Counted from the stretch's first letter, positions 9,845-19,577 are shown. The stretch: DNA of 64,000 nt from Eutreptiella sp. 'Long Island Sound 2002' (GCA_964036045.1 OZ038385.1:43008367-43072366); one strand, 5' to 3'. Notes: generated from the letters alone by a model not told the origin. Numbers and translations: made by a program.

Positions 9845-10327
9845 ATGAAAAATGTACAGGTTGCACATGTGTTCTCGCTTCAAAAAAAAAAAAAAAAACA
9901 TGTTTCGCAGGGTATTGGAGCAAGTTGGTTTCCGAGCCGCCAGCTGGTGGTACCAGACTTCTTTGCAGGTAGCGTGTTCTGCAACTGGGCAGCGGTTGGG
10001 AATACAACCTACGAAAGAAATGGTGTGCAGGCCCATGTTTCCAACCTCGTCCGCGGAAGGATGGTTGATGCCACTCCCGGACAGGGCTCAGACATGGCCC
10101 TCTACTCAGGATTCACCACTGGCGCCTCCAAAAGTAACACAGTTTGCTCTCTGTACGCTCCCATCACATGGCAGGTTGACTGCAAGTGCCGGCCCGTCTC
10201 CGCCTCATCCTTTGACAAGATGTGCGCTGATATGAAGGCAGAGCGTGATGATATGTCAGTCCTCAGTCAGCTGTCTGTACAGTCTGTTATGTCTGGTCAG
10301 GGTAGTCTGTCGAATTCTGTGGTGTAG
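9845..10327 (+). CDS. Intact 160-codon ORF before the 3' LTR, unknown function
   Basis: An ATG at 9845 opens a clean frame to TAG at 10327, 38 bp before the polypurine tract. It follows a good 3' splice site (ends 9810), so it may be a final exon. The N-terminus includes a run of 16-17 adenines (KKKKK) that could slip. The body is protein-like: VVPDFFAGSVFCNWAAVGNT, GVQAHVSNLVRGRMVDATPG, SDMALYSGFTTGASKSNTVC, SLYAPITWQVDCKCRPVS, then a Ser/Val-rich tail. The late alternating pattern (CSLYAPITWQVDCKC) recalls final strands of jelly-roll capsid proteins, but this is only an impression. No motif identifies the family. It is the only undamaged frame in the element. Confidence 0.45.
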   Translation: MKNVQVAHVFSLQKKKKKHVSQGIGASWFPSRQLVVPDFFAGSVFCNWAAVGNTTYERNGVQAHVSNLVRGRMVDATPGQGSDMALYSGFTTGASKSNTVCSLYAPITWQVDCKCRPVSASSFDKMCADMKAERDDMSVLSQLSVQSVMSGQGSLSNSVV

Positions 10328-10364
10328 CGCCCCTGTAGACATCCCCACTTTCAGTGTAGAGTCT

Positions 10365-10374
10365 GGGGGGGAGT
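10365..10374 (+). other. Polypurine tract
   Basis: GGGGGGGAGT lies directly before the 3' LTR, where plus-strand DNA priming is expected in LTR elements. Confidence 0.65.
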
Positions 10375-11414
10375 TGAAAAAAATAGATTTCTATCAAGGT
10401 CGCTACAGTTCCGCTGATGGGGTTGCAGATTTAGACAGTACAGTGCCAGACAGATCGCGTCGTCTTCGAGCCGCGATCAGTGCGGACGGTGCGTCATTCA
10501 ATTCTTTCAATCAATTCAATTCTGTCACGTAATCCTATTGGTGCTGTTTAAAGATCGTGATTGGTTAGTTTAGGCTGTGTTGCAGCCAGCGGTGCCGTCG
10601 CCCGAACATGCGAATGTAAGGATCCATTAGGTTTGATTCTGATTGAACATTTATCCTCTTCAATTGATTAGTTCGCTTTCGAGGTGGGAATCGTAGATTC
10701 ATGATGGTGCACCACTATTTTGCTTTGTCGCTTTCCATGTGTTGCATTCACATACTTTCATTACACTCATTGCATTGTTATGCATTCATTCCATTCAAGC
10801 ATGTGTTGTTTGTTTACTGTTGTTTGGATTTGGGTTGTTACACGTTGTGATGTCCATTGCATGGTTTATTATTGTTTAGTTACGGGCAAGGATAAAGGTA
10901 ATGCAAGCATGATATTGGATTTGGTGTCACACGTCTCCCATGCTTTGTTTAGCATGGAGCCGTGGTGAGCCCGGTTCCGTCCATGGGGGTAGAGCCGTAA
11001 GGATCTTGAATGCCTTGGCCACCACGACCCGCCGCCGTGGAGAAACAGAAATGGTGGGGCCTTGGCAACGGCACGGCGGCCCCACATCGTCAACAATGAC
11101 TCGGACGTACACGTGGTGATTTCCTTTGTATTTTCCTTGCTTCGCCTTTACTTGCTCGTAGTTTTGTTTGTTGTGTTTGCGGGTATGACCCTAGGAGTAT
11201 TTTGAATTGAAATATTTTTATGCAAACAATCACATAAATTGTTTTAGATAAATTTTTGCTCGTGTGCACCCCTCCCAAAAATTACATAGTTTTATGAGCC
11301 CATTTTCCAATCTTTGTTTTGCTAACCATTGAGTAGTTGAAATATAAGCATTTTGGGGATATTCTATAGCAAGTCATAACTTACTACGGAGTCGAGTAGT
11401 TCTCTTTTTCTTTG
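10375..11414 (+). repeat. 3' LTR, 1040 bp
   Basis: It is nearly identical to 260-1299 over its full length. It ends CTTTG at 11414; the next bases, GCGCAG, do not resemble a primer site, so this is the element's right end. The same folded segment is present at 10938-11085. Confidence 0.88.
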
Positions 11415-12146
11415 GCGCAGATCACACAAACAAGTAACTCCGCTCCGCCTGTGGCAGAGCAGGGAGTCCGACTTCATCGACATCTGCGCCTTGCACACGC
11501 GAGCACTCCTTCCCTCCAAGCCCTTGCAGGGGAAACGCGTTGTGGCGTCCCCTGTGAGGCCACAGTTGCTTAGCAGCGCTGTGTTCTCTTGTCACTTCAC
11601 AGGTGGGTCACTAGGACCCTCGAGAACTTCCTCTTCGCAACGCCAAGTAGAGTGTGGGTGTAGGAGTGGTAGTCCTGCGTGGGGGCTAGAGCCAGTTGCC
11701 CAGCGCTCGCCCACCAGGATGGTGCCACTGTAGGGTGTGTAGGACCTGTAGGGGGCGTGTCACTGTCCCACCCTTTTCCTGCAATTTTAGCTGGGTTCGT
11801 GGGCTGTGACAGTGGGTTAGGTTAGTGTTTTTGGCCACATAGCAAACAGGCGTTTTGCATGCCTTCATAGCTTTTGGCCACCCCTCCCTGTAGTAGACAG
11901 GTAGGTAGGGAAAACAATACCTGGATTAACACTCTGGGTATTCCCCCAAGGTTTTGCGCCAGCACAGAAATTGGGCGCATAGGGGAGGGGAGACCCGGGG
12001 CGTACCCCGTGGCATCAATAAGCCAACCCTCCAGGTTTAGCAAGGGCGCAGACTTGGGTATAATTAGGACACCACTTCTGCGGCTTGCTCTTAGGACCTT
12101 AGGACTAGCACACTCACACATACGCTTTGGCAGGTAAGGGTAAGGT
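11415..12146. other. Spacer between the two elements; gypsy 3' untranslated region
   Basis: No supported gene. On the minus strand it follows the pol stop and should hold that element's 3' UTR, PPT and LTR. A purine run (GGAAAAGGGTGGGA on the minus strand, about 11768-11781) could be a PPT, but no copy of the sequence upstream of gag is found here. GGCGCAGAT at 11414-11422 and ATCTGCGCC at 11482-11490 form an inverted repeat. Confidence 0.4.
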
Positions 12147-15100
12147 TCAGTCCCTAGCTTTATTCTTGGAGGCAAGCATCTCAGCGAGCCTCAACAACTC
12201 ACCAAGGTTGTTCTGGGACAAGTAGTCAACCAGAACTGAGTTTAGGCGTCCCTCAGGTAGAACAAATGCAGAGAAGGGCTCCCAGGTGGCCTCTTCGACT
12301 CCAAACCCTTCCCAGAGGGTGAGGAAGCGCCAACCCTGGCGATAGCGGTGGCGTAGGACAGACTTCACCAGGTAGAATCCCTCCTTAGCCATCTTCTCGG
12401 CGTTCATGTCGGGGAGTTCACCTTCAACTTCCATAGGGCTGGCAGCCCCTTGTAGGTCCAGAGCGGCGATTTCCTCGTCGTTCAGCTCCCACTCCTCCCC
12501 ACAGAGGTCTTCAGGATCATGGTAGCGCTTCAGGTGTTGAGCGGCGCACACCAGGGTCCCCCCTAGACGGGGAGAACACCGCACGGTGATACGGTGTCCA
12601 TCCACAGATAGGATCTTGTACGGCCCGAAGTATGGGTCATCGCTGGTAGAGCGTGGCCAGGCGGGTAGTCGACTGTGGTGCACCAGCACCCAGTCCCCTT
12701 CTTGGTAGGTGGCCGGTACACGGTGCTTGTTCTTCTTGTTCCACTGACGCTCCCTCACTCTCTGGAGCATAGCCTTGGCCTTGTCCACCTTCGCTTGTTG
12801 CTCTTGGACCCATTCACCCACAGAAGAATGGGTGTCCTCTGGATAGGGGGCATGTAGGAACCATGCCGGGCGCCCCATGAATAGCTCATGTGGCGAGTAG
12901 CCAGTAGCTGAACTCTCTTGGGAGTTCATCATCAAGGATATGACGGGGAGTAGTCTCACCCAGTCTCTGGTGCGTTCAGTTTTGCACCATATCCTGACGT
13001 TCTCCTTCAGGACACGAATCTGTCGCTCACATAGGGGGTTGCTCGTGTGAGAGTAGGGAATCCCCGTAGACACCTGGACATTGAGGGACCTCAGGACCCT
13101 CTTGTACCAGCCAGTATCTGAGCGTACTCGTACGTCCTCATCGGAGTTGATCTCCTTGGGCGCCCCATAGACACAAAACCACTCCTCCAGGAGTATCTTG
13201 ATAGTCTCCTCTCCGGTAATGTGCTTGGTACATGGGAACACCCTGGTAAACCTGGTCAACCCACAGGTTACCACGAGGGCGAAGTCATAGCCCCCGAACT
13301 TCGGCATCTCCGTGTAGTCCACGTATAGAACACTGTTAGCACAGTGAGGGATGGGCAGGGTCGAGTAGAGACCTCTGTCCCTGATATCCCCTGGTTTACA
13401 GGACCTGCACGGGCACTTGTCCACGATAGGCAGGAGCGTCTTCCGCAGCTGGTCGTCAGTCCACGTAGTGTGGAACCACTGCTTGAACAGCCTCAGGGTA
13501 CGGTCAGCACCCACATGACCACTGGACTCATGGGTCCACTTCAGCAGCGCTGGGACTCGGTCACTAGGCACCACGATGCGGTCCTCGTGCCAGAGGTAGC
13601 TCTTGTCCCGCTTCCACTGGTCTTGGTTGACCAGGAGGGGTTCAAGGCGTTTCTCCAGACGCCGGTAGATATCCCCAAACTCCTGTAGGTACTCCGATTG
13701 TTGGAGTCCATCCAGGGGGCGTATCATGGTCATGTTCAGGTCCAGGTGTACGTCCATACGGCTGAACGCTTCCTTAGCCAGCGCTTCAGACCGGGCACCA
13801 ATCAGGGCGTCGAAGTTGTTGCGGCTGATGTAGTCGGCACACTCGTTCTTCACTCCCTGGATATGGTGTACCGTCAGCCGTAGTTGACTGAGGTAGGTCC
13901 ACCAGCGACGTAGCTTGGCCTTCTCAGGTGGGGGGCCCTTCTGGAAACTGCGGACCGGTTCTTGGTCGCATAGCCAGACCACAGGGTTACTCCCCAACAG
14001 TCGTGCTTGTGAGGATAGCACCAGCATACCCGCGAGCAGTTCCTGCTCATAGGTAGAGTAGTTCCCCCTGGCCTGGTTCCACTTCCAGTTCCAGTGGCCC
14101 AGAGGTACTAGGACCCACTTGTCGTCAGGGTAGCTGTGCTTGAGGGTTCCATCTCGGTTGAGACCTTCCGTCCCCCATTGGGAAATGGCCGAGTCGAACT
14201 CCTCCTTCTCTAGTGCTTGCCACTGGAACAACGTTCCACCACCGCCCACATTGCTGGCGTCGGTCACCAGGATAATCTCCCCTTGTGCCCTAGGCACGCC
14301 CAAGCACTTAGCGTTGGCTACCTTGTCTTTGAGCTCGTCAAACGCTTGTTGCTCTTGTGGGCCCCAGCGCCAAGTAGTACTCTTCTTGATCAAGTCAGTC
14401 AGTACCGCGCTGGTGTAGGTGAAGTTTTTGATGTGGCGGCGATAGAAGTTGCACGCCCCAATGAAACTGCGTACATCATGAAGTCCTTTCTTGGGGTCTT
14501 CGTGTCGTACCTTGGCATCCATCAGGGGTTTGGCCTTAGAGGCCGCTGGGGTCCACCACCCATAGCCAACGTCAAACCCTAGGTACTGCATGGTCTCCTG
14601 CATGAACTCACACTTCTCCAGCTTGAGTCGTGTGTGGTTCTCCTGGCAGACCGCAAAGAACTCACCCAAGAGGATTAGGTGATCCTCCTGGGTATTGGTC
14701 CCGAGGCATACATCGTCGATGTGAGCCTCCATCTGGGCCCGACGGGATATGAGCTCCTGCACCTTAGGTCTCCTTCGTAGGATGGACAAGATCTTGTTCA
14801 TCAGCTCTTGGAACAGAGCGGGGGCGTTAGCCACGCCGAATGGCATGACCTTCCACTTGAATACCCTCCCCTGAGGGGTGATGAAGGCCAGTAGTTCCTG
14901 CGCGTTGGGCGTCAGGTCCACTTGCCAGAATCCACTTCGCTTGTCCATCTTGGTCTTGTAGCGACAGGAGGCTATCTTCTCCAGGGTAGACTCCATATTG
15001 GGAATGGACCCTGAGTGGTTCAGCGTCTTCTTGTTCAGCTCTCCATAGTCCACTACCAGCCGTTTGGCTGTAGACCCAGGTTTAGCCACCAGGAAACAGG

Positions 15101-17045
15101 GGCTGCAGTGTAGGGGGTAGTCCCCATCCTTGTACTCCAGGACTAGGCCAGCGTCGATACATTCTTGTATCTGTCGCTCAATCTCGTCGGCCTGCTCTTT
15201 AGGAGCTGGATAGGGTCTCCTCCGGATCTTGTGACCCACGAACTCGGGTTTCAGCTTGAGGTCCATCTGTACCAGCTTGTTGCATGAGGCTGGAGGGGGT
15301 AGTTCCCCGAACACCTCCAGATAGGTCCTTATCAGCTTTTGCACCCGCGGGTCCAGTACCTTGATCTTGTCCTCCATGTCCTCGTCGGAGTGTAAGTTGC
15401 TTGCCCCTTGAATAGACGTCGGGAGGTGGTCCTCCACCGACTCTTCGCCCGCGGTAGCATCCTTCAGGCCTTGGTAGGCATATAGAAGGTCTTGCTCAAC
15501 CATCTCTGGTGGACGATGGCAACATAGGCACGCTTTAGGGGGTTCACATACACATTCCTCCGAGAGGTCGTCCTCATCTGGGGTCCTCACATGGGCACCC
15601 CATACGCTCTTCATGAGCTTGAGATCTACCTCCCTTTGCCAGGTGGTGATCTTCTGTTCGAGGTCCTCCTTCAGTTGGGATAGGTCTCCCATACGTCCTT
15701 GCTTCAGTGGCCACGAGCTGCGGGTAGGCTTCGCGTAGCATAGCTTTTTTGCCACCAACTTCCTCTTGGAATCCACATACTCCCTGAGCCTGGATCGAGG
15801 GTCCAGCTCTTCATCCACGGGGTCTTCCACCCTCATGGAGAGTAGGGGTTTTAGTGGGGCGACGTACTCGGCGTTCTCCACTTCTTCCACCGCAGTCTGC
15901 ACGAAGAAGGCGTCGTGCTCAGTTTCGTCGTCTGAGTGGATAGAGCTAGGTAGCTCAGATAGTCCACACTCAGAGACTCCATCAGGAACAGGTACATGAC
16001 AGGGAGAGTTGGGGGCGTTGGTGTCAGTCACGACGTACTCATCTCCTCCGGGTGTAGTTTCAACAGCATCTTGAGGTCGTAGGCGATCCTTCAAGTCACC
16101 CAAGGCGAGTCCATCGCTTTCTCGTTGTATAGCCTGGACCAGAGTAGGGTCCAGGTCTTCCCAGGGGATGGTGGTAAGACTTCCGTCCACCACGCTGAGC
16201 ATACTCCCCCATCCGGGCTTCCCAATGGGCGTCTTGCGTCCCAGAGGCACGTAGATGGCCTCATCAGGTAACCGCACAGAGCTGATAGTCAGCTTATCAA
16301 GGAGGGTTCGCCAGTACTCGTTGCCCCCATGGGCTCCCCAATCGGGGGAACACAGGACCATACGGGAACGTTCCAAGGCCACCTTGGTCAGCACCTTCCC
16401 CAGTTCACTGAATCTGGGGTTCCCGTAGGCCATCCCGAAAGAGGGCCAGTAAAATTTGTAGCTGCAGTTCTTCCCCTTGCTGCAGTATAGGTCCAGTACA
16501 TGCTGCTTGTCGCTGGCGAACAGTTCCACACTTAGGTCTTCTCGAGAGTAACCCAACTCCCTCAGACCTTGGTCTAGGACTTCCCCCAATAGTTGATAGT
16601 CCTCAGTTTCGGAGGCCGCCATCATGTTCGAGGGCTCCTCCTTCGATAGTCTCAGGTAACTCGAGGTATGTTCCGACTGCTCCAGTGGCACAGACTCTCT
16701 GCCACTGCCGTGGTCCACGTACAGGAGGTAGGGCGCTTGCAGCGTCAGGGATTGTATCTGGGAGTGCTGCACGAAGAAGTCAGTACCCAGTACAAAGTCG
16801 AAGGCATCAGTGTCCATCACATAGAACCGATGGGCGATAGTCTTGGAGCCCATAGGTACCTCCACTTCGCAGTCCCCGCAGCTGTGCACCACATGTCCAT
16901 CCCCCATCCGTATAGCGGCGGTGGTCATGGTGTTCTTCAGGCTCCCACAAGGTAAAATTTTCTTGGCCACTATCGATATTGTGGCTCCAGTATCCAGTAC
17001 CCCCAGGTATTCACGTCCCCCTAGTCGGATACGTACCCAAAACAC
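12147..17045 (-). CDS. pol: Ty3/gypsy Pol polyprotein with chromodomain
   Basis: This 1632-residue frame has the order protease, reverse transcriptase, RNase H, integrase, chromodomain, which defines Ty3/gypsy (chromovirus-type) elements. The aspartic protease has DTGA at 18-21 and LGTDF at 86-90. RT runs from about 600, with VVDYGELNKK near 661, the FWQVDLT block, and AHIDDV near 776 (catalytic DD). RNase H shows VTDAS near 927, YEQEL near 996 and CDQEP near 1028. Integrase has an H-x4-H and CRSC zinc site (about 1170-1215) and D, D-35-E with VDYTEM near 1242, SDEDV near 1303 and PLCERQ near 1337. The chromodomain is near 1555-1610 (WRFLTLWEGFG, ATWEPFSAF). The first codon is GTG and the first ATG falls after the protease active site. 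The frame is continuous with gag across one TGA, so readthrough is the likely route of expression. The protease-RT linker, nearly 500 residues and acidic, is unusually long. No internal stop: probably functional. Confidence 0.93.
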   Translation of the reverse strand: MFWVRIRLGGREYLGVLDTGATISIVAKKILPCGSLKNTMTTAAIRMGDGHVVHSCGDCEVEVPMGSKTIAHRFYVMDTDAFDFVLGTDFFVQHSQIQSLTLQAPYLLYVDHGSGRESVPLEQSEHTSSYLRLSKEEPSNMMAASETEDYQLLGEVLDQGLRELGYSREDLSVELFASDKQHVLDLYCSKGKNCSYKFYWPSFGMAYGNPRFSELGKVLTKVALERSRMVLCSPDWGAHGGNEYWRTLLDKLTISSVRLPDEAIYVPLGRKTPIGKPGWGSMLSVVDGSLTTIPWEDLDPTLVQAIQRESDGLALGDLKDRLRPQDAVETTPGGDEYVVTDTNAPNSPCHVPVPDGVSECGLSELPSSIHSDDETEHDAFFVQTAVEEVENAEYVAPLKPLLSMRVEDPVDEELDPRSRLREYVDSKRKLVAKKLCYAKPTRSSWPLKQGRMGDLSQLKEDLEQKITTWQREVDLKLMKSVWGAHVRTPDEDDLSEECVCEPPKACLCCHRPPEMVEQDLLYAYQGLKDATAGEESVEDHLPTSIQGASNLHSDEDMEDKIKVLDPRVQKLIRTYLEVFGELPPPASCNKLVQMDLKLKPEFVGHKIRRRPYPAPKEQADEIERQIQECIDAGLVLEYKDGDYPLHCSPCFLVAKPGSTAKRLVVDYGELNKKTLNHSGSIPNMESTLEKIASCRYKTKMDKRSGFWQVDLTPNAQELLAFITPQGRVFKWKVMPFGVANAPALFQELMNKILSILRRRPKVQELISRRAQMEAHIDDVCLGTNTQEDHLILLGEFFAVCQENHTRLKLEKCEFMQETMQYLGFDVGYGWWTPAASKAKPLMDAKVRHEDPKKGLHDVRSFIGACNFYRRHIKNFTYTSAVLTDLIKKSTTWRWGPQEQQAFDELKDKVANAKCLGVPRAQGEIILVTDASNVGGGGTLFQWQALEKEEFDSAISQWGTEGLNRDGTLKHSYPDDKWVLVPLGHWNWKWNQARGNYSTYEQELLAGMLVLSSQARLLGSNPVVWLCDQEPVRSFQKGPPPEKAKLRRWWTYLSQLRLTVHHIQGVKNECADYISRNNFDALIGARSEALAKEAFSRMDVHLDLNMTMIRPLDGLQQSEYLQEFGDIYRRLEKRLEPLLVNQDQWKRDKSYLWHEDRIVVPSDRVPALLKWTHESSGHVGADRTLRLFKQWFHTTWTDDQLRKTLLPIVDKCPCRSCKPGDIRDRGLYSTLPIPHCANSVLYVDYTEMPKFGGYDFALVVTCGLTRFTRVFPCTKHITGEETIKILLEEWFCVYGAPKEINSDEDVRVRSDTGWYKRVLRSLNVQVSTGIPYSHTSNPLCERQIRVLKENVRIWCKTERTRDWVRLLPVISLMMNSQESSATGYSPHELFMGRPAWFLHAPYPEDTHSSVGEWVQEQQAKVDKAKAMLQRVRERQWNKKNKHRVPATYQEGDWVLVHHSRLPAWPRSTSDDPYFGPYKILSVDGHRITVRCSPRLGGTLVCAAQHLKRYHDPEDLCGEEWELNDEEIAALDLQGAASPMEVEGELPDMNAEKMAKEGFYLVKSVLRHRYRQGWRFLTLWEGFGVEEATWEPFSAFVLPEGRLNSVLVDYLSQNNLGELLRLAEMLASKNKARD

Positions 17046-17069
17046 CAGGTCTTGGGTGCCACCAGAGCG

Positions 17070-17081
17070 TCCCCGTCAGAA
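17070..17081 (-). promoter_or_regulatory. Gag stop codon in readthrough context (UGA CGG)
   Basis: Gag ends GAG TTC TGA, followed directly by CGG GGA (TGA at 17076-17078). The next 30 bases stay open in the same frame into pol. UGA followed by CGG is a known leaky stop context in tobraviruses and relatives. The same-frame arrangement and missing pol ATG support translational readthrough rather than frameshifting. Confidence 0.65.
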
Positions 17082-19577
17082 CTCCGCGGGACAGGTCACC
17101 TCGAACCCCTTGTTCCGCAATTTGCGGGCCATCCTCATGAAACGGCTTCTCTTCTTGGCGTTGCCGTCGTCACCACCTTCATGCTCACGCTTGGCTCCTT
17201 GTTCTTGCTGGGCCTGCGTCTGTGAGCGTGTGGTAGGTCCAGACTGCCCTCCAGAGGGCTCGGAGTTCCCCCCTGGATTAGGGTTGGGGTTACCTCCGTT
17301 CTTGTCCTTGTTCTTGTTGTCGTTCTGGCGATTAGCGCCTCCTCCTCGTCCGCCTTGACCCTTGTCTTGACCACCTTGACCACGTCCTTTCGACTTGCCC
17401 TTGCCGGAGTCGTTGCCTTTGGCCTTGCCTCCACCTTTGCCTGAGCTTTTGCCAGGATCTTCCCCCTTAAGCTTCGCCGATAGGCGTTGCTTATGGTAGC
17501 ACTCGTCCTCATAGTGCTTCCGCTTACCGCAGAATGCACACGTGATGGTGCAGCGGTAATGATCCGGCATCTTCACCTTGGCGCCGGTGATCTTTTCCTG
17601 CTGCTTCCCCTGGACAACAAAGCAGTCTCGCTGCTCGCAGTCGGAGGCATGCTGCAGGTGGCCCTGCTCATCTCTGGCATCACACCAGAATAGCTCCTTC
17701 ACGTTCTCCATTAGGCGGGCGTGGGCGTGTTTGGGGGTAGTCCCCTGCCCAGGTCGGGACCCTTGGTACCCTTTGCCTCCAGAACCTCCACCACCAGGAC
17801 GGTAGTGGTTCAGGTGTTGGTCGCTCTCCTTCTCCAGCGCCATCTCCAGGAGCAGCACGCATAGATCCTCGTAGCGGAGGGATCTAGCCTTGCGCTCAGC
17901 CGTCAGACGGCACTCGTCCCATAGCTCACGGGGGAGCTTGGAGCACAACCAAAACAGCAGGTCGTCGCTGCTGTAGGAACCGGGCGTCAGTCGTCCAGCC
18001 CAGTGGTCCAGGTCCGCCAACAGCTCGGAGACCCTGCCGGGTTTGGGGTTGTTGGGCAGGACGGGCAGGTTCTGGATCTCGGCCCTGATGGAGAGGTCGG
18101 TCTCGTAGGTTGGGTACTGCCTCTCCAGGGCAACCAACACGTCGGCAAAGGTGGCGGAGTTGGTGACGATCTGCCTGACCTGCTTCTCCAGGTACTTCGT
18201 CTTGCAGCACTGCAGGAGCAGGTCGCACTTCACTCGCCCACTCGCGTGGGTTTGGCCGGTCAGTCGTAGGAACCGGCCAAAGTTCTCAGCGAACTCGCTG
18301 AGGTCCTTGCCTGTGAATTCAGGCAGGTTCACCACTATCTTGGAGGTGGCAATAGCCTTCGCCTCCTGAGCTCGGCGTCCTTCAGGGCGTCGGGTCTTCT
18401 TCTTCTTCTTCTTCTTCTTCTTACCCTTGGAGTCCTCGGGGTCCTCAGGGTCTTCGTCATCCGATGGCGAAGAAGAAGTCATCGAAGGCGGCCCATCATC
18501 GGAGGGGTCTCCGCCTAGATCACTGGAGCCATAAGGCTCCACGTCCACCATAGCCCTTAGGGCTGTCAGCCCCAGCCGGTCCAGCTCGGCCCTCGTCGAG
18601 TTCGTCACGTGACTGTAGGGCGGCTGGGCTGTCCTCGGGACGAATGGGCTTCTTGGTACTGCTGCAGGAGTCGGCATCGGTCGGCTCCTCAGGCTCCCCC
18701 GGGTATTCGTCAACCCTGCCGCCAGGTGGTTAGCCTGTACTCGGTGGGGGGACATCCCCACTGTCGTAGGTGACGCATGGGACGGGATCATCAGGGGCTG
18801 CAGTTTCTCCCTGATCTCTTGCGTGAGGTCGCTCACGATTTTCGAAGTGGCTCCTTGGAGCACCTCGTTGATCTCCGACCGCGTCAGGGACCTGTTGGAG
18901 GATCTTCCTGATCCTCTACTCCTGCCTCCCAGAGACTCTGGTCCTCTCCTCAACCCACTCAGGGGTGCATACCCAGGTGCACACCCAGGAGCATACCCAG
19001 GAACTTCCATGTAGGTTCCAGTGGCGTGGAGTGGATGGGGATGGTCAGCCGCATACCAACGCGGCGCAGAGCTGGAAGCCACCGGCTCACTGGCAGTAGT
19101 TGCCTCAAGGAGCGCAGTAGTAGGTGGGCCCATGCCATAGGCGGGGTAGTGAGGCATGCCAGTAAAGCCTGTGCCCTCTGCCATAGGCTGGTTGGTTGTG
19201 GAAGTGGATGTAGCGGCGGCTGGGTGTGTGGTGGTTATGGGAGAGGGTGATGCTTGGAGGCCAGAAGCGCTTGGTGCGCCTTCGAAGGTAGGGATATCCG
19301 TCGGGTCTTGCCCTTGCTCCTCTCCTTCGTCTGCTCCTTCTCCAGCATCCTTCTCGCTCTCGTTTCCTCTCTTCCTCTTCACAGGCTGAGGCTGAGAGAC
19401 CATTTCCTTCACCGACAGGGCCCCAAAGGCCGTCTGGAGGCCATCCAAGGAGTCCTCCGCCGTATCCATTGGCCCATGTAAGGGCTCCACCGAAGGTACA
19501 GCGTCAGGCGCCGGCCTTGCCGGTGTCTCTGGCGCTGGCGCTGTGTTCACCTCGGCGTCCACTCTTCCTGGATCCAT
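17076..19577 (-). CDS. gag: Ty3/gypsy Gag polyprotein
   Basis: This 833-residue structural protein should assemble the virus-like particle and bind element RNA. The N-terminal 380 residues are Pro/Ala/Ser/Thr-rich and low complexity, with a short GYAPG-type repeat near 190-205. A run of 10 lysines lies near 385-394. The capsid-like retrotransposon gag domain spans about 410-590, starting VVNLPEFTGKDLSEFAENFG. A CCHC zinc knuckle, CAFCGKRKHYEDEC (C-x2-C-x4-H-x4-C), is near 680-694 and is followed by a Gly/Lys/Asn/Gln-rich basic tail. The ATG at 19577 is preceded by a non-coding leader. The protein is larger than many gypsy Gags, mostly because of the disordered N-terminus and basic tail. It ends at a UGA in frame with pol. 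Confidence 0.88.
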   Translation of the reverse strand: MDPGRVDAEVNTAPAPETPARPAPDAVPSVEPLHGPMDTAEDSLDGLQTAFGALSVKEMVSQPQPVKRKRGNESEKDAGEGADEGEEQGQDPTDIPTFEGAPSASGLQASPSPITTTHPAAATSTSTTNQPMAEGTGFTGMPHYPAYGMGPPTTALLEATTASEPVASSSAPRWYAADHPHPLHATGTYMEVPGYAPGCAPGYAPLSGLRRGPESLGGRSRGSGRSSNRSLTRSEINEVLQGATSKIVSDLTQEIREKLQPLMIPSHASPTTVGMSPHRVQANHLAAGLTNTRGSLRSRPMPTPAAVPRSPFVPRTAQPPYSHVTNSTRAELDRLGLTALRAMVDVEPYGSSDLGGDPSDDGPPSMTSSSPSDDEDPEDPEDSKGKKKKKKKKKTRRPEGRRAQEAKAIATSKIVVNLPEFTGKDLSEFAENFGRFLRLTGQTHASGRVKCDLLLQCCKTKYLEKQVRQIVTNSATFADVLVALERQYPTYETDLSIRAEIQNLPVLPNNPKPGRVSELLADLDHWAGRLTPGSYSSDDLLFWLCSKLPRELWDECRLTAERKARSLRYEDLCVLLLEMALEKESDQHLNHYRPGGGGSGGKGYQGSRPGQGTTPKHAHARLMENVKELFWCDARDEQGHLQHASDCEQRDCFVVQGKQQEKITGAKVKMPDHYRCTITCAFCGKRKHYEDECYHKQRLSAKLKGEDPGKSSGKGGGKAKGNDSGKGKSKGRGQGGQDKGQGGRGGGANRQNDNKNKDKNGGNPNPNPGGNSEPSGGQSGPTTRSQTQAQQEQGAKREHEGGDDGNAKKRSRFMRMARKLRNKGFEVTCPAEF

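Larger units (their letters stand above)
260..11414 (+). mobile_element. Large non-autonomous LTR retrotransposon (LARD-like)
   Basis: Two direct repeats of exactly 1040 bp (260-1299 and 10375-11414) flank 9.08 kb. The first is followed at once by a 12-nt match to the 3' end of initiator tRNA-Met, and the second is preceded by a G-rich polypurine tract. No reverse transcriptase, integrase or protease motif is visible in the interior. What remains is a broken gag-like start, an rbcS relic, protein-like sequence full of stops, and one clean ORF at the 3' end. LTR identity of about 99.6% implies recent transposition although the interior is non-coding, so enzymes were presumably supplied in trans. 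No clear target-site duplication was found: the right flank starts GCGCAG and the left flank ends GGGGAG. Terminal dinucleotides are not the canonical TG/CA pair. Confidence 0.8.

Noticed and set aside
11415-12146. A 3' LTR of the gypsy element starting after the purine run at about 11770
   Set aside because: No matching sequence is found upstream of gag, so an LTR pair cannot be supported.
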